8,315 nucleotides of DNA from Actinomycetes bacterium (GTDB lineage Bacteria > Actinomycetota > Actinomycetes > Propionibacteriales > Propionibacteriaceae). The notes under the pieces are model-generated. The model was given only the letters and a program-made list of their open reading frames with translations. It was not told where the DNA came from and did not search any database. The translations under genes were made by a program, and so were the position numbers. The DNA lies in NCBI GenBank assembly GCA_021794705.1, contig JAJYQH010000098.1, positions 1-8,315 on the forward strand, read 5' to 3'. Positions 1-7,068 of the stretch are shown piece by piece (within the stretch, counting starts at the first letter, position 1; every line of letters begins with the position of its first letter).

Positions 1-22
1 GTGCGCTGACCCGGGCCCTCAC
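1..22 (-). CDS. possible start of a downstream operon gene (truncated by window edge)
   Basis: A GTG at 22-20 overlaps the TGA stop of the NrfD gene (21-19) in a GTGA arrangement. The same kind of 4-base overlap joins alpha to beta and beta to NrfD in this operon. Only seven codons (MRARVSA) lie inside the window, so no product can be named. Formate dehydrogenase operons often continue with an accessory gene such as fdhD or fdhE, but nothing here identifies one. No strong ribosome binding site is visible, only a GGAG-like run very close to the start. The pattern may be chance, since GTGA is easy to produce in GC-rich DNA. Confidence 0.25.
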
Positions 23-1092
23 TCCGGCCACTCGCCTCCCGGTTGGGTGATGCCGCGTCCGGCTGCCCTCGCCTTGTCGACCCGGGCGCGTTGGGCGCGC
101 ATCGTGTACTGGGGGTCGCGCGCCGAAGCGATGCCCGCGTCGAAGAGCGCGAACCGGGTGCAGGCCGACCCGGCCACCAGGGCCAGTCCGCTGAGCGCTG
201 CCCCGACCCGATGGCGGCCGGTGAGCAGGGTGCCGACGGCTCCGGCGACGGTGAGGATGCGCGCGGCCCGGTGCAACTGATGCGGACGCCCCTCCTTGAG
301 GGGCCGGCCCTGCTCCTCGCCGAGCCGCTTCTCGAGCATCCAGTCGGACGCCAGGTCGGCGGCGGCGCCCAGCACCGCCAGCGCCCGCACCGGACCGGTC
401 TCGCTCGTCGGTGCGGTGATCTGGGACAGGCCGGCACCGGCGGCTGTGGCGGACGCGACGAACAGGAACGGCAGTTCCCGGTACGACTCGTGCCACAGCG
501 GCGTGGCGGTGTCGGCGAGCAGGACGGCGGTGTAGGCGGCCAGCGGGGGCGCGAAGAACGCTGCGCCGGCACTGGTGACCGGGTCGGCCACCGCCAGCGC
601 CTTGCCCGCGACACCGGACGCCGGCACCCGCGACCGCAGCAGCTCCAGCCCGAGCGCGGCGCCGGTGAAGCTGCTGAAACCGGCGAGGATCCACGACCCC
701 ACGGACATCGGCGAGGTCAGCTTGACCGTGCGCATCATGTTGAGCGCCCGCTCCGGACGACCGAGGTCCTCGATGAGGGCGGCCGCCCCGGCGGCGACAG
801 CGACCATCGCGCCCACCCGGGAGTGCCGGCGCAGGGTGGGACGCCCGGTGAGGTGCGCCCCGGCGCCGACGAGGCCCGATCCGGCGGCGAGGCCGCCGAG
901 GAAGATGTACGCCGGGATCGTCGCCTTCCACGGGGCGGGCTTGACCACCGGACGCCCGTAGTAGCTGGTGAAGTCGGCGTCCGGGACGGTGGCGTTCGGG
1001 TCTCCCCGGCGCTTGCCGCCATCCTCCCCGTCGCGCCGTCGGCGGCGGGGCTGCTCCGGCGGCCGGTCGGCGTCGAAGGGACTGGTCGTCAT
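19..1092 (-). CDS. NrfD/PsrC-family membrane subunit of formate dehydrogenase (gamma subunit)
   Basis: This 357-residue protein is the predicted membrane subunit that takes electrons from the iron-sulfur beta subunit and passes them to quinone. It starts with a polar, very basic cytoplasmic-looking tail (five arginines at 16-20, KRR at 27-29). The motif PAYIFLGGLAAGSGLVGAG at about 60-78 is typical of NrfD first helices. I count about eight hydrophobic segments, near 57-80, 92-109, 129-152, 171-194, 207-227, 235-253, 276-291 and 296-318. It has no haem-ligand pattern like the cytochrome b subunit FdnI, so it belongs to the haem-free NrfD type. The ATG at 1092 overlaps the beta stop (ATGA), with GGGGAGGG at 1097-1104 as ribosome binding site, so translation is probably coupled. 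The open frame runs well upstream as the shadow of beta; the ATG is chosen because the NrfD sequence and the binding site start there. Family call is firm; quinone as partner is inferred. Confidence 0.9.
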   Translation of the reverse strand: MTTSPFDADRPPEQPRRRRRDGEDGGKRRGDPNATVPDADFTSYYGRPVVKPAPWKATIPAYIFLGGLAAGSGLVGAGAHLTGRPTLRRHSRVGAMVAVAAGAAALIEDLGRPERALNMMRTVKLTSPMSVGSWILAGFSSFTGAALGLELLRSRVPASGVAGKALAVADPVTSAGAAFFAPPLAAYTAVLLADTATPLWHESYRELPFLFVASATAAGAGLSQITAPTSETGPVRALAVLGAAADLASDWMLEKRLGEEQGRPLKEGRPHQLHRAARILTVAGAVGTLLTGRHRVGAALSGLALVAGSACTRFALFDAGIASARDPQYTMRAQRARVDKARAAGRGITQPGGEWPE

Positions 1093-2147
1093 GACGCCCT
1101 CCCCATGGCGCCGAAGACCGCCAGCGCCACCCCGATCATCGCGGTCCCCGCGACGCCGGCGAGCCGGAACATGCTCGGCAGGTCGGCGGTGGTGACGACC
1201 GGGTCCGGCGGCAGGCCGTAGACCTCCGGCTCGTCGAGGAGGAGGAACACCGATCCCGTGCCGCCCACCCCGTCGTCCGGGTTCGTGCCGTACAGGCGGG
1301 CCTCGGTGACACCCTGGGAGTGCAGCTCGGACAGCCGCTCGCGGGCGAGCTTCACCATGTCCTCGTGGTTGCCGTACTTGATGCTCTTGGTGGGGCAGGT
1401 GTGGGCGCAGGCCGGCTCCATGTCGGCGCCGATGCGGTCGTAGCACAGCGTGCACTTCTGCGCGAGACCCTCCTCGGGCACCTTCTGCTGCGGGGTCGGC
1501 AGGCCGCGCTTCTGACCCACCGTCACGGTGCCGGCCTCGCGGCGCTCGATGACCCCGAAGGGGCAGGCCGCCACGCAGTAGCCACAGCCGTTGCACACGT
1601 CGTTCTGCACGACCACCGTGCCGAACTCGGTGCGGAACAGCGACCCGGTGGGGCAGACGTCGAGGCAGGCGGCGTGGGTGCAGTGCTTGCACACGTCCGA
1701 ACTCATCAGCCAGCGGACCTGGGGGAGCGGGGCGTCGGGAACCGAACCCGGCGCGATCCCCGCCTCCGCCGCGCCGGTCTCCCGGGCCTCCCGGACGCGG
1801 ACCTTGTCCTGCTCGATGAACGCGACGTGCCGCCAGGTGTCGGCCCCGAGCGCGCCGGAGTTGTCGTACGACGACTCCTTGAGCTTCGGCGTGTTGTCCT
1901 CGGCCGGGCGCGCCGGCACGTGGTTCCACTCCTTGCACGCCACCTCGCAGGCCTTGCAGCCGATGCAGATGCTCGTGTCGGTGAAGAACCCCTTGCGCGG
2001 CTTGGTGGACGCCGCCCACCCCGCGTCCCGCGTGGGGTCGGTGGGCCCGCTCAACTGGTGGTCCCAGAACTTGCCGAGGGCGCCCGCCCCGCGGGCCGTC
2101 CACTCGGACACACGAGCGTCGGGGAGTTTCACGGTTGGGAATCTCAC
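1089..2147 (-). CDS. formate dehydrogenase beta subunit, four [4Fe-4S] ferredoxin-type electron carrier
   Basis: This 352-residue iron-sulfur protein is predicted to relay electrons from the molybdopterin alpha subunit to the NrfD membrane subunit. Four cysteine groups are visible: C61/C64/C67/C71 (CIGCKACEVACKEWN), C153/C156/C161/C165 (CKHCTHAACLDVCP), C185/C188/C191/C195 (CNGCGYCVAACPFGVI) and C232/C235/C247/C251 (CTLCYDRIGADMEPACAHTCP). This matches the sixteen cysteines and four clusters of FdnH/FdoH/HybA-type subunits. A single hydrophobic segment at about 325-347, near the C-terminus, looks like a membrane anchor, as in FdnH. The GTG start at 2147 overlaps the alpha TGA (GTGA) and is preceded by a perfect AGGAGG with 7-base spacing, which decides it over the GTG 15 bases further in. 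The order alpha-beta-NrfD and the tight overlaps show one operon and a stoichiometric complex. Confidence 0.95.
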   Translation of the reverse strand: MRFPTVKLPDARVSEWTARGAGALGKFWDHQLSGPTDPTRDAGWAASTKPRKGFFTDTSICIGCKACEVACKEWNHVPARPAEDNTPKLKESSYDNSGALGADTWRHVAFIEQDKVRVREARETGAAEAGIAPGSVPDAPLPQVRWLMSSDVCKHCTHAACLDVCPTGSLFRTEFGTVVVQNDVCNGCGYCVAACPFGVIERREAGTVTVGQKRGLPTPQQKVPEEGLAQKCTLCYDRIGADMEPACAHTCPTKSIKYGNHEDMVKLARERLSELHSQGVTEARLYGTNPDDGVGGTGSVFLLLDEPEVYGLPPDPVVTTADLPSMFRLAGVAGTAMIGVALAVFGAMGRAS

Positions 2148-5100
2148 TGCCTGGCCTCCTCGCCGTTCTCCTCGCTGCGGCGGGGGTCGTCCGCCCGATG
2201 TGCCTTGCCCAGGCTCTGGTTACTCGTGCCCGGTATCAGCCCCGCACGCTGCTGGTACTCCTCCAGCAGCGCCTCCCGGCCGGGGCCGGTGGGCCGGCGT
2301 CCGGGGCGGATGTCGCAGGAGCCCACCTTCGACTCCTGGATCTGCACGTTGGGGTCGAGCACGATCCCGATGAGGTCGTTCGCCGAGTCGCCGTGCACGA
2401 CCGCGCTCGTCCCACCGGTCGCCCAGTGATACGGGACGCCCACCTGGTGCACCGTCTGCCCGTTGATCTCCAGCGGCGTCATCCGCTCGGTGACCAGCAC
2501 CCGCGCCTCGATCACCGCGCGGGGGGAGACGATCGTCGCCCACCCGTAGGGCTCCAGCCCGCGCTCAGCCGCCAGTTCGGGCGAGACCTCGCAGAACATC
2601 TCGGGCTGCAACTCCGACAGGTAGGGGAGCCAGCGGCTCATCCCACCGGCCGTGTGGTGCTCGGTGAGCCGGTAGGTGGTGAACACGAACGGGAACACCT
2701 CGGTGCCCCGCACGCGCCCGGCACCGGCGAACAGGTTCCGCTTCCCGGGGAACGTCACCCGGGTCGGGTTGCTCTGCTGCCCGTACAACGGGTTGGGCAC
2801 CGGAGACTCGTTCGCCTCGTAGTGCGTGGGCAGCGGCCCGTCGACGAGGCCGCGGGGGGCGAACAGCCAGCCCTTGCCGTCGGCCTGCATGACGAACGGG
2901 TCGTTGCCGTCGAGCGCCTCGGGGCCGCCGGCGTCCTCGGGCGCCCGGTAGTCGGGTGCCGTGGTGGGCACGAAGTCGGGGACGTCCTTGCCGGTCCACT
3001 TCTTCTCGTCCGGGTCCCACCACACGAGCTTCTTCCGCTCGCTCCACGGCTTGCCGTCGGGATCGGCCGAGGCCCGGTTGTAGAGGATGCGCCGGTTGGC
3101 CGGCCACGCCCAGCCCCACTTGGCGGCCACGTCGTCCTGGTCGTGCCGGGACACGCGGTCGGCAGCGTGGTTGACGCTGTCGGCGTAGACACCGGTGTAG
3201 ATCCAGCAGCCTCCGCTGGTCGACCCGTCGGCCTTCATGTCGAGGTAGCTGCCGAGCATCTGCCCGGCCTTGGGGCCGGCGAGGTGGCGCCCGTTGATCT
3301 CGCGGAGCACCGACTGCGGAACGATCTCGCCCTCGTCGTCGACGGGGTAGTCCCACGTGAGGTCGAGCAGCGGCCGGTCGCGGGGATCGCCCGAGTCGGC
3401 GACCCGCTGGCGGATCTTCTGCCCCAGGAGGTAGAAGAACTGCAGGTCGCTCTGGGCGTCACCCGGCGGGTTCACCGCCTTGTCGCGCCACTGCAGCAGG
3501 CGCTGGGTCTGCGTGAACGACCCGGCCTTCTCGGTGTGCGTCGCAGCGGGCAGGAAGAACACCTCGGTGCCGATCTTCTCGGTCTCCAGCTCCCCGCTCT
3601 CGATCTCGGGGCCGTCCTTCCACCACGTCGCGCTCTCGATGAGCTGGAAGTCGCGGACGACCAGCCAGTCGAGCTTCGCCATGCCGAGCCGCTGCAACCG
3701 GCCGTTGGCCGACCCGACGGCCGGGTTCTGGCCGACGATGAAGTAGCCGCCGACGCCGCCGTGCATCATCGACATGACGGTCTGGTAGGTGCCGTGCGCC
3801 CCGGTGAGCTTGGGCAGGTAGTTGAACGCCCAGTCGTTCTCCTTGGTCGCCGCGTCGCCCCACCACGACTTCATGAGGCAGACCATGTAGGCGTCGGAGT
3901 TGGCCCAGAAGCCCTTCTGCTTCTTGTTCCCGATGCTGTTGATGTAGGTGTCCCAGTCGTCCTGCTGGCCGGCCAGGGGCATCGGGAGGTAGCCCGGGAG
4001 GATGTTGTAGAGCGTCGGGATGTCGGTGCTGCCCTGGATGGACGCGTGCCCGCGCAGCGCCATGATGCCGCCGCCGGGACGCCCCACGTTGCCGAGCAGC
4101 AACTGGAGGATCGCCGCGGTGCGGATGATCTGGACGCCGTCGGTGTGCTGGGTCCAGCCCACCGCGTAGCAGAAGGCGCTGGTGCGGTCGCGGCCCGAGT
4201 TGCTGGCGAGCGAGTCGGCGAGGTAGGCGAAGTCCTCCTCGTCGATGCCGCAGATGCGCTTGACCATCTCCGGCGTGTACCGCGCGTAGTGCTTCTTGAG
4301 CAGTTGGAAGACGCACCGGGGATCCTGCAGCGTCTCGTCGCGCTTCACCCGGGCGTGCTCGAGCGACGGACCGCCCGAGCCGTGCGACTCGCCGCTGGAG
4401 GCGCCGCTCTGGGTCTGGCCGTGCGGGTGGCTGCTGTCGGCCGACCCGATCGTCCCCGGCGAGGAGTCGGAGTCCTCGTCCTGCTCCTGCGCCTTGTCGG
4501 CCTTGGCGTTCTCGCCGCCGAGGCTGTCGGCCCCTTCGCCGCCCTCGGCCGCGCCGGGGTCGGAGGACTGGTACGCCCACGAGGACATGTCGTAGGCGGT
4601 CAACTCCTCGTCATAGCCGCTGAACAGCCCGTCGAGGTCCTCGGTGTCGAGGAACTTCTCGCTCACGAGGAACGACGCGTTCGTGTAGTTGCGGACGTAC
4701 TCCTGGAACCACAGGTCCTTGCTCAGGACGTGGTTGATGAGCGCGCCGAGCAGCACGATGTCGCTGCCCGCCCGGATCGGGATGTGCCGGTCAGCGACGG
4801 CCGACGTGCGGGTGAAGCGCGGGTCGACGTGGATCACCCGGGCACCACGCTGCTTGGCCTCTTCGACCCACTGGAACCCGACGGGATGGCACTCGGCCAT
4901 GTTCGAGCCCTGGATGACGATGCAGTCGGAGTTGGCGAGGTCCTGCAGGTACTGGGTGGCGCCGCCACGCCCATACGAGGCTCCCAAACTGGGAACCGTG
5001 GCGGAGTGTCATATCCGGGCCTGGTTCTCGATCTGGATCGCTCCCGCGGCCGTGAACAGCTTCTTGATGAGGTAGTTCTCTTCGTTGTCGAGCGTCGCGC

Positions 5101-5581
5101 CGCCGAGGAGGGCGATGCCCATGGTGCGGTGCAGGTTGGTGTGGCCCTTGTCGTCCTGCTCCTGCCAGTACTTCTTGCGGGTGGCGACGAACCGGTCGGC
5201 GATCATGTCGGTGGCGGTCTCGAGGTCGAGATCCTCCCAGTCGGTGCCGTACGGACGCCGGTACTTCACCGAGGTCAGCCGGCTCTGGCTGTTCACGAGC
5301 TGTTCGCTCGCCGACCCCTTGGGGCACAACCGGCCGCGGCTGATCGGGGAGTTGTCATCACCCTCGATGTGAATGACCTTGCCGTCCTTCGCCCACACCT
5401 TCTGCGCGCACCCGACCGCGCAGTAGGGGCAGATGCTGTTGACGACGGTGTCGGCGTCCTCGATCCGCGGGCGGATCTGGCGGGTCGTCGGACTGGTGAC
5501 GGCCGGCCCGCGTCCGAGCAGGTCGCGGTCGCGCACCTGCCGGATGACCGGCCATTCCAGGAACGTCTTGCCGAGCTTCAT
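2144..5581 (-). CDS. selenocysteine-containing formate dehydrogenase alpha (catalytic) subunit, molybdopterin bis-MGD / [4Fe-4S]
   Basis: The catalytic subunit (formate to CO2) is read through an in-frame TGA at 5011-5009 as Sec, giving about 1145 residues. Residues C51, C54, C58 and C86 (CPYCAVGC, then RGRLCPKG) bind the N-terminal [4Fe-4S] cluster. Sec191 follows NQARI and precedes H192, the active-site His position in this family. GSNMAECHPVGFQ and GWTQHTDG/LLLGNVGRPGGG are typical FdnG-like cofactor-binding segments, and the C-terminal third is the dinucleotide-binding domain. It is longer than E. coli FdnG (about 1015 aa), partly because of a 72-residue low-complexity insert at 339-410. 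ATG at 5581 is chosen for its strong AAAGGAG and because MKLGKTFLEWPVIRQ resembles actinobacterial relatives; a GTG at 5614 is less likely. No twin-arginine motif or signal peptide is visible, so cytoplasmic location is inferred. A gene caller that does not allow Sec would split this into two false genes (5009-5614 and 2144-4987). Mo versus W cannot be told. Confidence 0.95.
2155..2160 (-). promoter_or_regulatory. ribosome binding site of the beta subunit, inside the alpha coding end
   Basis: AGGAGG is complementary to the 3' end of 16S rRNA and lies 7 bases before the GTG at 2147, within the last codons of alpha. It fixes the beta start at a GTG that overlaps the alpha stop codon and suggests termination-reinitiation coupling. 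Confidence 0.8.
4352..4567 (-). other. low-complexity acidic/Ser/Gly insert within the alpha subunit (residues 339-410)
   Basis: Between the conserved stretch ending AYDMSSWAYQ and the conserved RDETLQDPRCVFQLLKKH, E. coli FdnG has only a short connector. Here about 72 residues are rich in Ser, Gly, Ala, Asp and Glu, with a few His. The insert has no Cys, Met, Val or aromatic residue and only two Leu and one Ile, so it is probably a disordered surface loop. It stays in frame and has G/C-rich codons like its surroundings, so it is part of the gene and not an inserted element. Confidence 0.8.
4962..5011 (-). promoter_or_regulatory. bacterial SECIS element immediately 3' of the UGA codon
   Basis: The apical hairpin pairs GGUUCCC (4991-4997) with GGGAGCC (4979-4985) around the loop AGUUU (4986-4990). 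A second perfect 8-base complementarity, CCGCCACG (4997-5004) with CGUGGCGG (4962-4969), can extend the stem; G4997 can belong to either helix. Counting the U of UGA as 1, the element has G15 G16 U17 U18 and loop G23 U24. These are the same positions as in E. coli fdhF, where U17 and loop G23/U24 are known to matter for SelB binding. Eighteen bases separate UGA from the loop, as in fdhF. The fold was done by eye. Confidence 0.88.
5009..5011 (-). other. in-frame UGA recoded as selenocysteine (Sec191)
   Basis: The codons read GAG AAC CAG GCC CGG ATA TGA CAC TCC GCC ACG, that is ENQARI-U-HSAT. In formate dehydrogenases this spot holds the Sec or Cys that ligates Mo/W, followed by His. The reading frame is open and clearly homologous on both sides with no shift, so neither a pseudogene nor a frameshift is needed to explain the stop. 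Confidence 0.95.
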
Positions 5582-5586
5582 CCTGG

Positions 5587-5593
5587 CTCCTTT
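5587..5593 (-). promoter_or_regulatory. ribosome binding site of formate dehydrogenase alpha
   Basis: AAAGGAG ends 5 bases before the ATG at 5581-5579. It decides the start at 5581 over the upstream in-frame GTG at 5614. Confidence 0.75.
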
Positions 5594-5609
5594 GGACGTG
5601 GGCCTTTGT

Positions 5610-5650
5610 GTCACCCTCGCGTAGCTGGTCGGGGGGTGTCAACGGGTGAC
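5610..5650. repeat. 7-base perfect inverted repeat spanning the candidate promoter (possible operator)
   Basis: GTCACCC at 5610-5616 and GGGTGAC at 5644-5650 are perfect inverted copies separated by 27 bases. The arms flank the TTGACA at 5637-5642 and overlap the candidate -10. The placement suits a regulator binding both half sites. With a 27-base loop and no U-run it does not look like a terminator. Chance is possible in GC-rich DNA. Confidence 0.35.
5613..5642 (-). promoter_or_regulatory. candidate promoter of the formate dehydrogenase operon
   Basis: A consensus -35 hexamer TTGACA lies at 5642-5637 in the 83-base gap before the alpha gene. At 18-base spacing the -10 position reads GAGGGT (5618-5613), a poor match to TANNNT. 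The -35 is convincing, the -10 is not. If real, the transcript would start roughly 5600-5608, leaving a short 5' leader before the ATG. Confidence 0.35.
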
Positions 5651-5664
5651 GGGGAAGTGCACCC

Positions 5665-5949
5665 CTAGGGACGAGGGACGGGGGGCTGGGCTGCCCCGCT
5701 CAGCGGGCGCTGCGCCGCCGCGCAGTCGAGGAGGGCGCGGCGCAACCGGACCGGGTCGGCGTCCGGGTGTGAGGCCACGGCGAGGCCCCAGATGAACGCG
5801 CTCACCGGAGCCATCGGCCGGACGACGTCGCGGGACACGCTGCCGGCAAGGCCGAGGACCTCCCCCACGGGCACCTCGGCGGGATCGACGCCGACGGCCG
5901 TGCAGATCTGGTCGAGCCATTCGTGCCATTCGGTCGCCGCGTCGCTCAC
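5665..5949 (-). CDS. DUF6457 domain protein, small molybdenum-cofactor-associated protein of unknown function
   Basis: This 94-residue protein resembles the DUF6457 family: an N-terminal WHEWLDQIC helix, then VVRPMAPVSAFIWGLAVA at about 42-59, which matches the family's RPAAPxTxFLxGxAxG-type core. The family is, from memory, found near or fused to molybdopterin-guanine-dinucleotide synthesis (MobA) and fdhD genes in actinobacteria, so a role in maturing Mo enzymes is a guess from context. No catalytic motif or signal peptide is visible; the core segment is hydrophobic but short for a membrane helix. The C-terminus (about 82-94) is a Pro-rich tail. The GTG start at 5949 lies 9 bases after the modC stop, with an AGGG overlapping that stop as a weak binding site, so it is probably the last gene of the mod transcript. 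Alternatively it could be transcribed through into the formate dehydrogenase genes, since I see no terminator between them. Confidence 0.8.
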   Translation of the reverse strand: MSDAATEWHEWLDQICTAVGVDPAEVPVGEVLGLAGSVSRDVVRPMAPVSAFIWGLAVASHPDADPVRLRRALLDCAAAQRPLSGAAQPPVPRP

Positions 5950-5958
5950 GGTCCGACC

Positions 5959-7068
5959 CTAGCCCGCGCGCGGCCCCGCCGGCTCGGGTTCGGCGACCAG
6001 CCGCACCTGGGCGGCCTTCACCACGGCGAACACCGGCTGTCCCTCGGCCAGGCCGAGCGCCGCGACCGCCCGGGGGGTCACGTCGGCCCCGAGGTGCTGC
6101 CCGTCGGCGAGCCGCAGCCGCACCCGGACGAGCGGCCCGTGCGGCTGCAGCCGGCTCACCTCGGCCGGCCAGACGTTGCGGGGACTGCCGCCGGGGCGCT
6201 CGGGGTGGATGGACACCGCGGCGGGCTCGAACAGGGCCAGGGCCCGGTGGCCGGGACGTGGCGGATCCGCCTCGTCGTCGACACCGACGATCTCGTGCTC
6301 GCCGGCCCGAAGGAGGCCGGCGTCCAGCACGATGCCCTCGATCCGGTTGACGCCGGCGAGCTCGGCGGCGAAGGGCGTCGGGGGCGCGCCGAGCACCTCG
6401 TCGCGGGGGCCGGACGCCACGACCCTCCCGTGCTCGACCACGGCGACGTCCTCGGCCAGGGTCCACAGGTCGAGCGGGTCGTGGCTCACCAGCAGGGTGG
6501 TGCGGCCCCGCAGCCGGCGGGCGAGCAGGGTGCGCATGGCCGCGGCCGAGGCGACGTCGAGGGCCGCCATCGGCTCGTCGAGCAGCACGATGTCGGGGTC
6601 GGTGGCGAGGGCACGGGCGAGGGCGACCCGCTGTGCCTGGCCCCCGGACAGTTCCCGGGGCCGGCGGTGCGCGAGCTCGGCGGCGTCCACCTCGCCCAGT
6701 TCGGCGAGCGCTCGCTCCCGGGCCTGGCGCCGTCCGGCGCCGCGCGCACGGGGTCCGAACGCGACGTTGTCGAGCACGTCGAGGTGGGGGAGCAGGAGCC
6801 CCCGCTGGGCGAGGTAGCCGACGCGGCGGTGGGGGGCGGTGAGGAAGGTGGACGCGTCGGCGAGGGTGCGCCCGCCCGCGCGGATCTCGCCCTCGTCGGG
6901 CCGCAGTTCGCCCGACACCAGCCCGAGCAGGGTCGACTTGCCCGCCCCGTTGGGGCCGATCACCGCCAGCGTGTGCCCGGGTGGGACATCGAGCCGCAGG
7001 TCGCAGCCGCGGGCGGCGACACGGGCACGCACCGAGACCCCCGGTGCGGGCCGGGTGGCGGTGCTCAC
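5959..7068 (-). CDS. modC: molybdate ABC transporter ATP-binding protein ModC
   Basis: This 369-residue protein powers molybdate (or tungstate) import by hydrolysing ATP at the inner face of the membrane. Visible ABC motifs are Walker A GPNGAGKST (38-46), Q-loop YLAQ (ending Q88), signature LSGGQ (140-144), Walker B IVLLDEP (160-166) and H-loop SHD (195-197). The C-terminal region at about 290-357 (VWPAEVSRLQPHGPLVRVRL, then AVAALGLAEGQPVFAVVKA) is a Mop/TOBE oxyanion-binding domain, which marks ModC among ABC ATPases. The length is normal for ModC. GTG at 7068 overlaps the modB stop (GTGA) and has GGAGG at 7074-7078 with 5-base spacing. The frame stays open upstream to 7824, but that part is the shadow of modB and the ABC domain begins just after the GTG. 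Confidence 0.93.
   Translation of the reverse strand: MSTATRPAPGVSVRARVAARGCDLRLDVPPGHTLAVIGPNGAGKSTLLGLVSGELRPDEGEIRAGGRTLADASTFLTAPHRRVGYLAQRGLLLPHLDVLDNVAFGPRARGAGRRQARERALAELGEVDAAELAHRRPRELSGGQAQRVALARALATDPDIVLLDEPMAALDVASAAAMRTLLARRLRGRTTLLVSHDPLDLWTLAEDVAVVEHGRVVASGPRDEVLGAPPTPFAAELAGVNRIEGIVLDAGLLRAGEHEIVGVDDEADPPRPGHRALALFEPAAVSIHPERPGGSPRNVWPAEVSRLQPHGPLVRVRLRLADGQHLGADVTPRAVAALGLAEGQPVFAVVKAAQVRLVAEPEPAGPRAG

Larger units (their letters stand above)
5582..5664 (-). other. intergenic region between DUF6457 gene and formate dehydrogenase alpha
   Basis: This is the only gap of size in the window (83 bases). It holds the TTGACA, the inverted repeat and the AAAGGAG binding site listed separately. 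I see no Rho-independent terminator (no stable hairpin with a T-run on the minus strand), so readthrough from the mod genes is possible. Confidence 0.6.

Noticed and set aside
1093..2103. Upstream extension of the NrfD frame as an N-terminal domain
   Set aside because: The region is fully explained by the beta subunit in another frame with all sixteen cluster cysteines. The extension is an Arg/Gly/Pro-rich shadow, and a strong ribosome binding site precedes the ATG at 1092.
2144..4987. A separate molybdopterin oxidoreductase gene starting at TTG 4987
   Set aside because: The upstream codons HSATVPS and the preceding fragment are conserved parts of the same protein, and the only break is the Sec UGA. 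The TTG lies within the SECIS loop region and has no binding site of its own role.
5009..5011. Nonsense mutation making the alpha gene a pseudogene
   Set aside because: The stop is at the one residue where Sec is expected, it is TGA, and it is followed by a SECIS-like hairpin. The rest of the operon is intact.
5610..5650. Inverted repeat as a transcription terminator of the mod genes
   Set aside because: The arms are only 7 bases with a 27-base loop and no T-run follows on the minus strand.
2135..5668. Very long plus-strand open frame (1177 codons) antisense to the alpha gene
   Set aside because: It is the codon-phase shadow of a GC-rich gene on the other strand. Its protein is low-complexity V/L/G/R-rich with no recognisable family, while the minus strand gives clear homology throughout.
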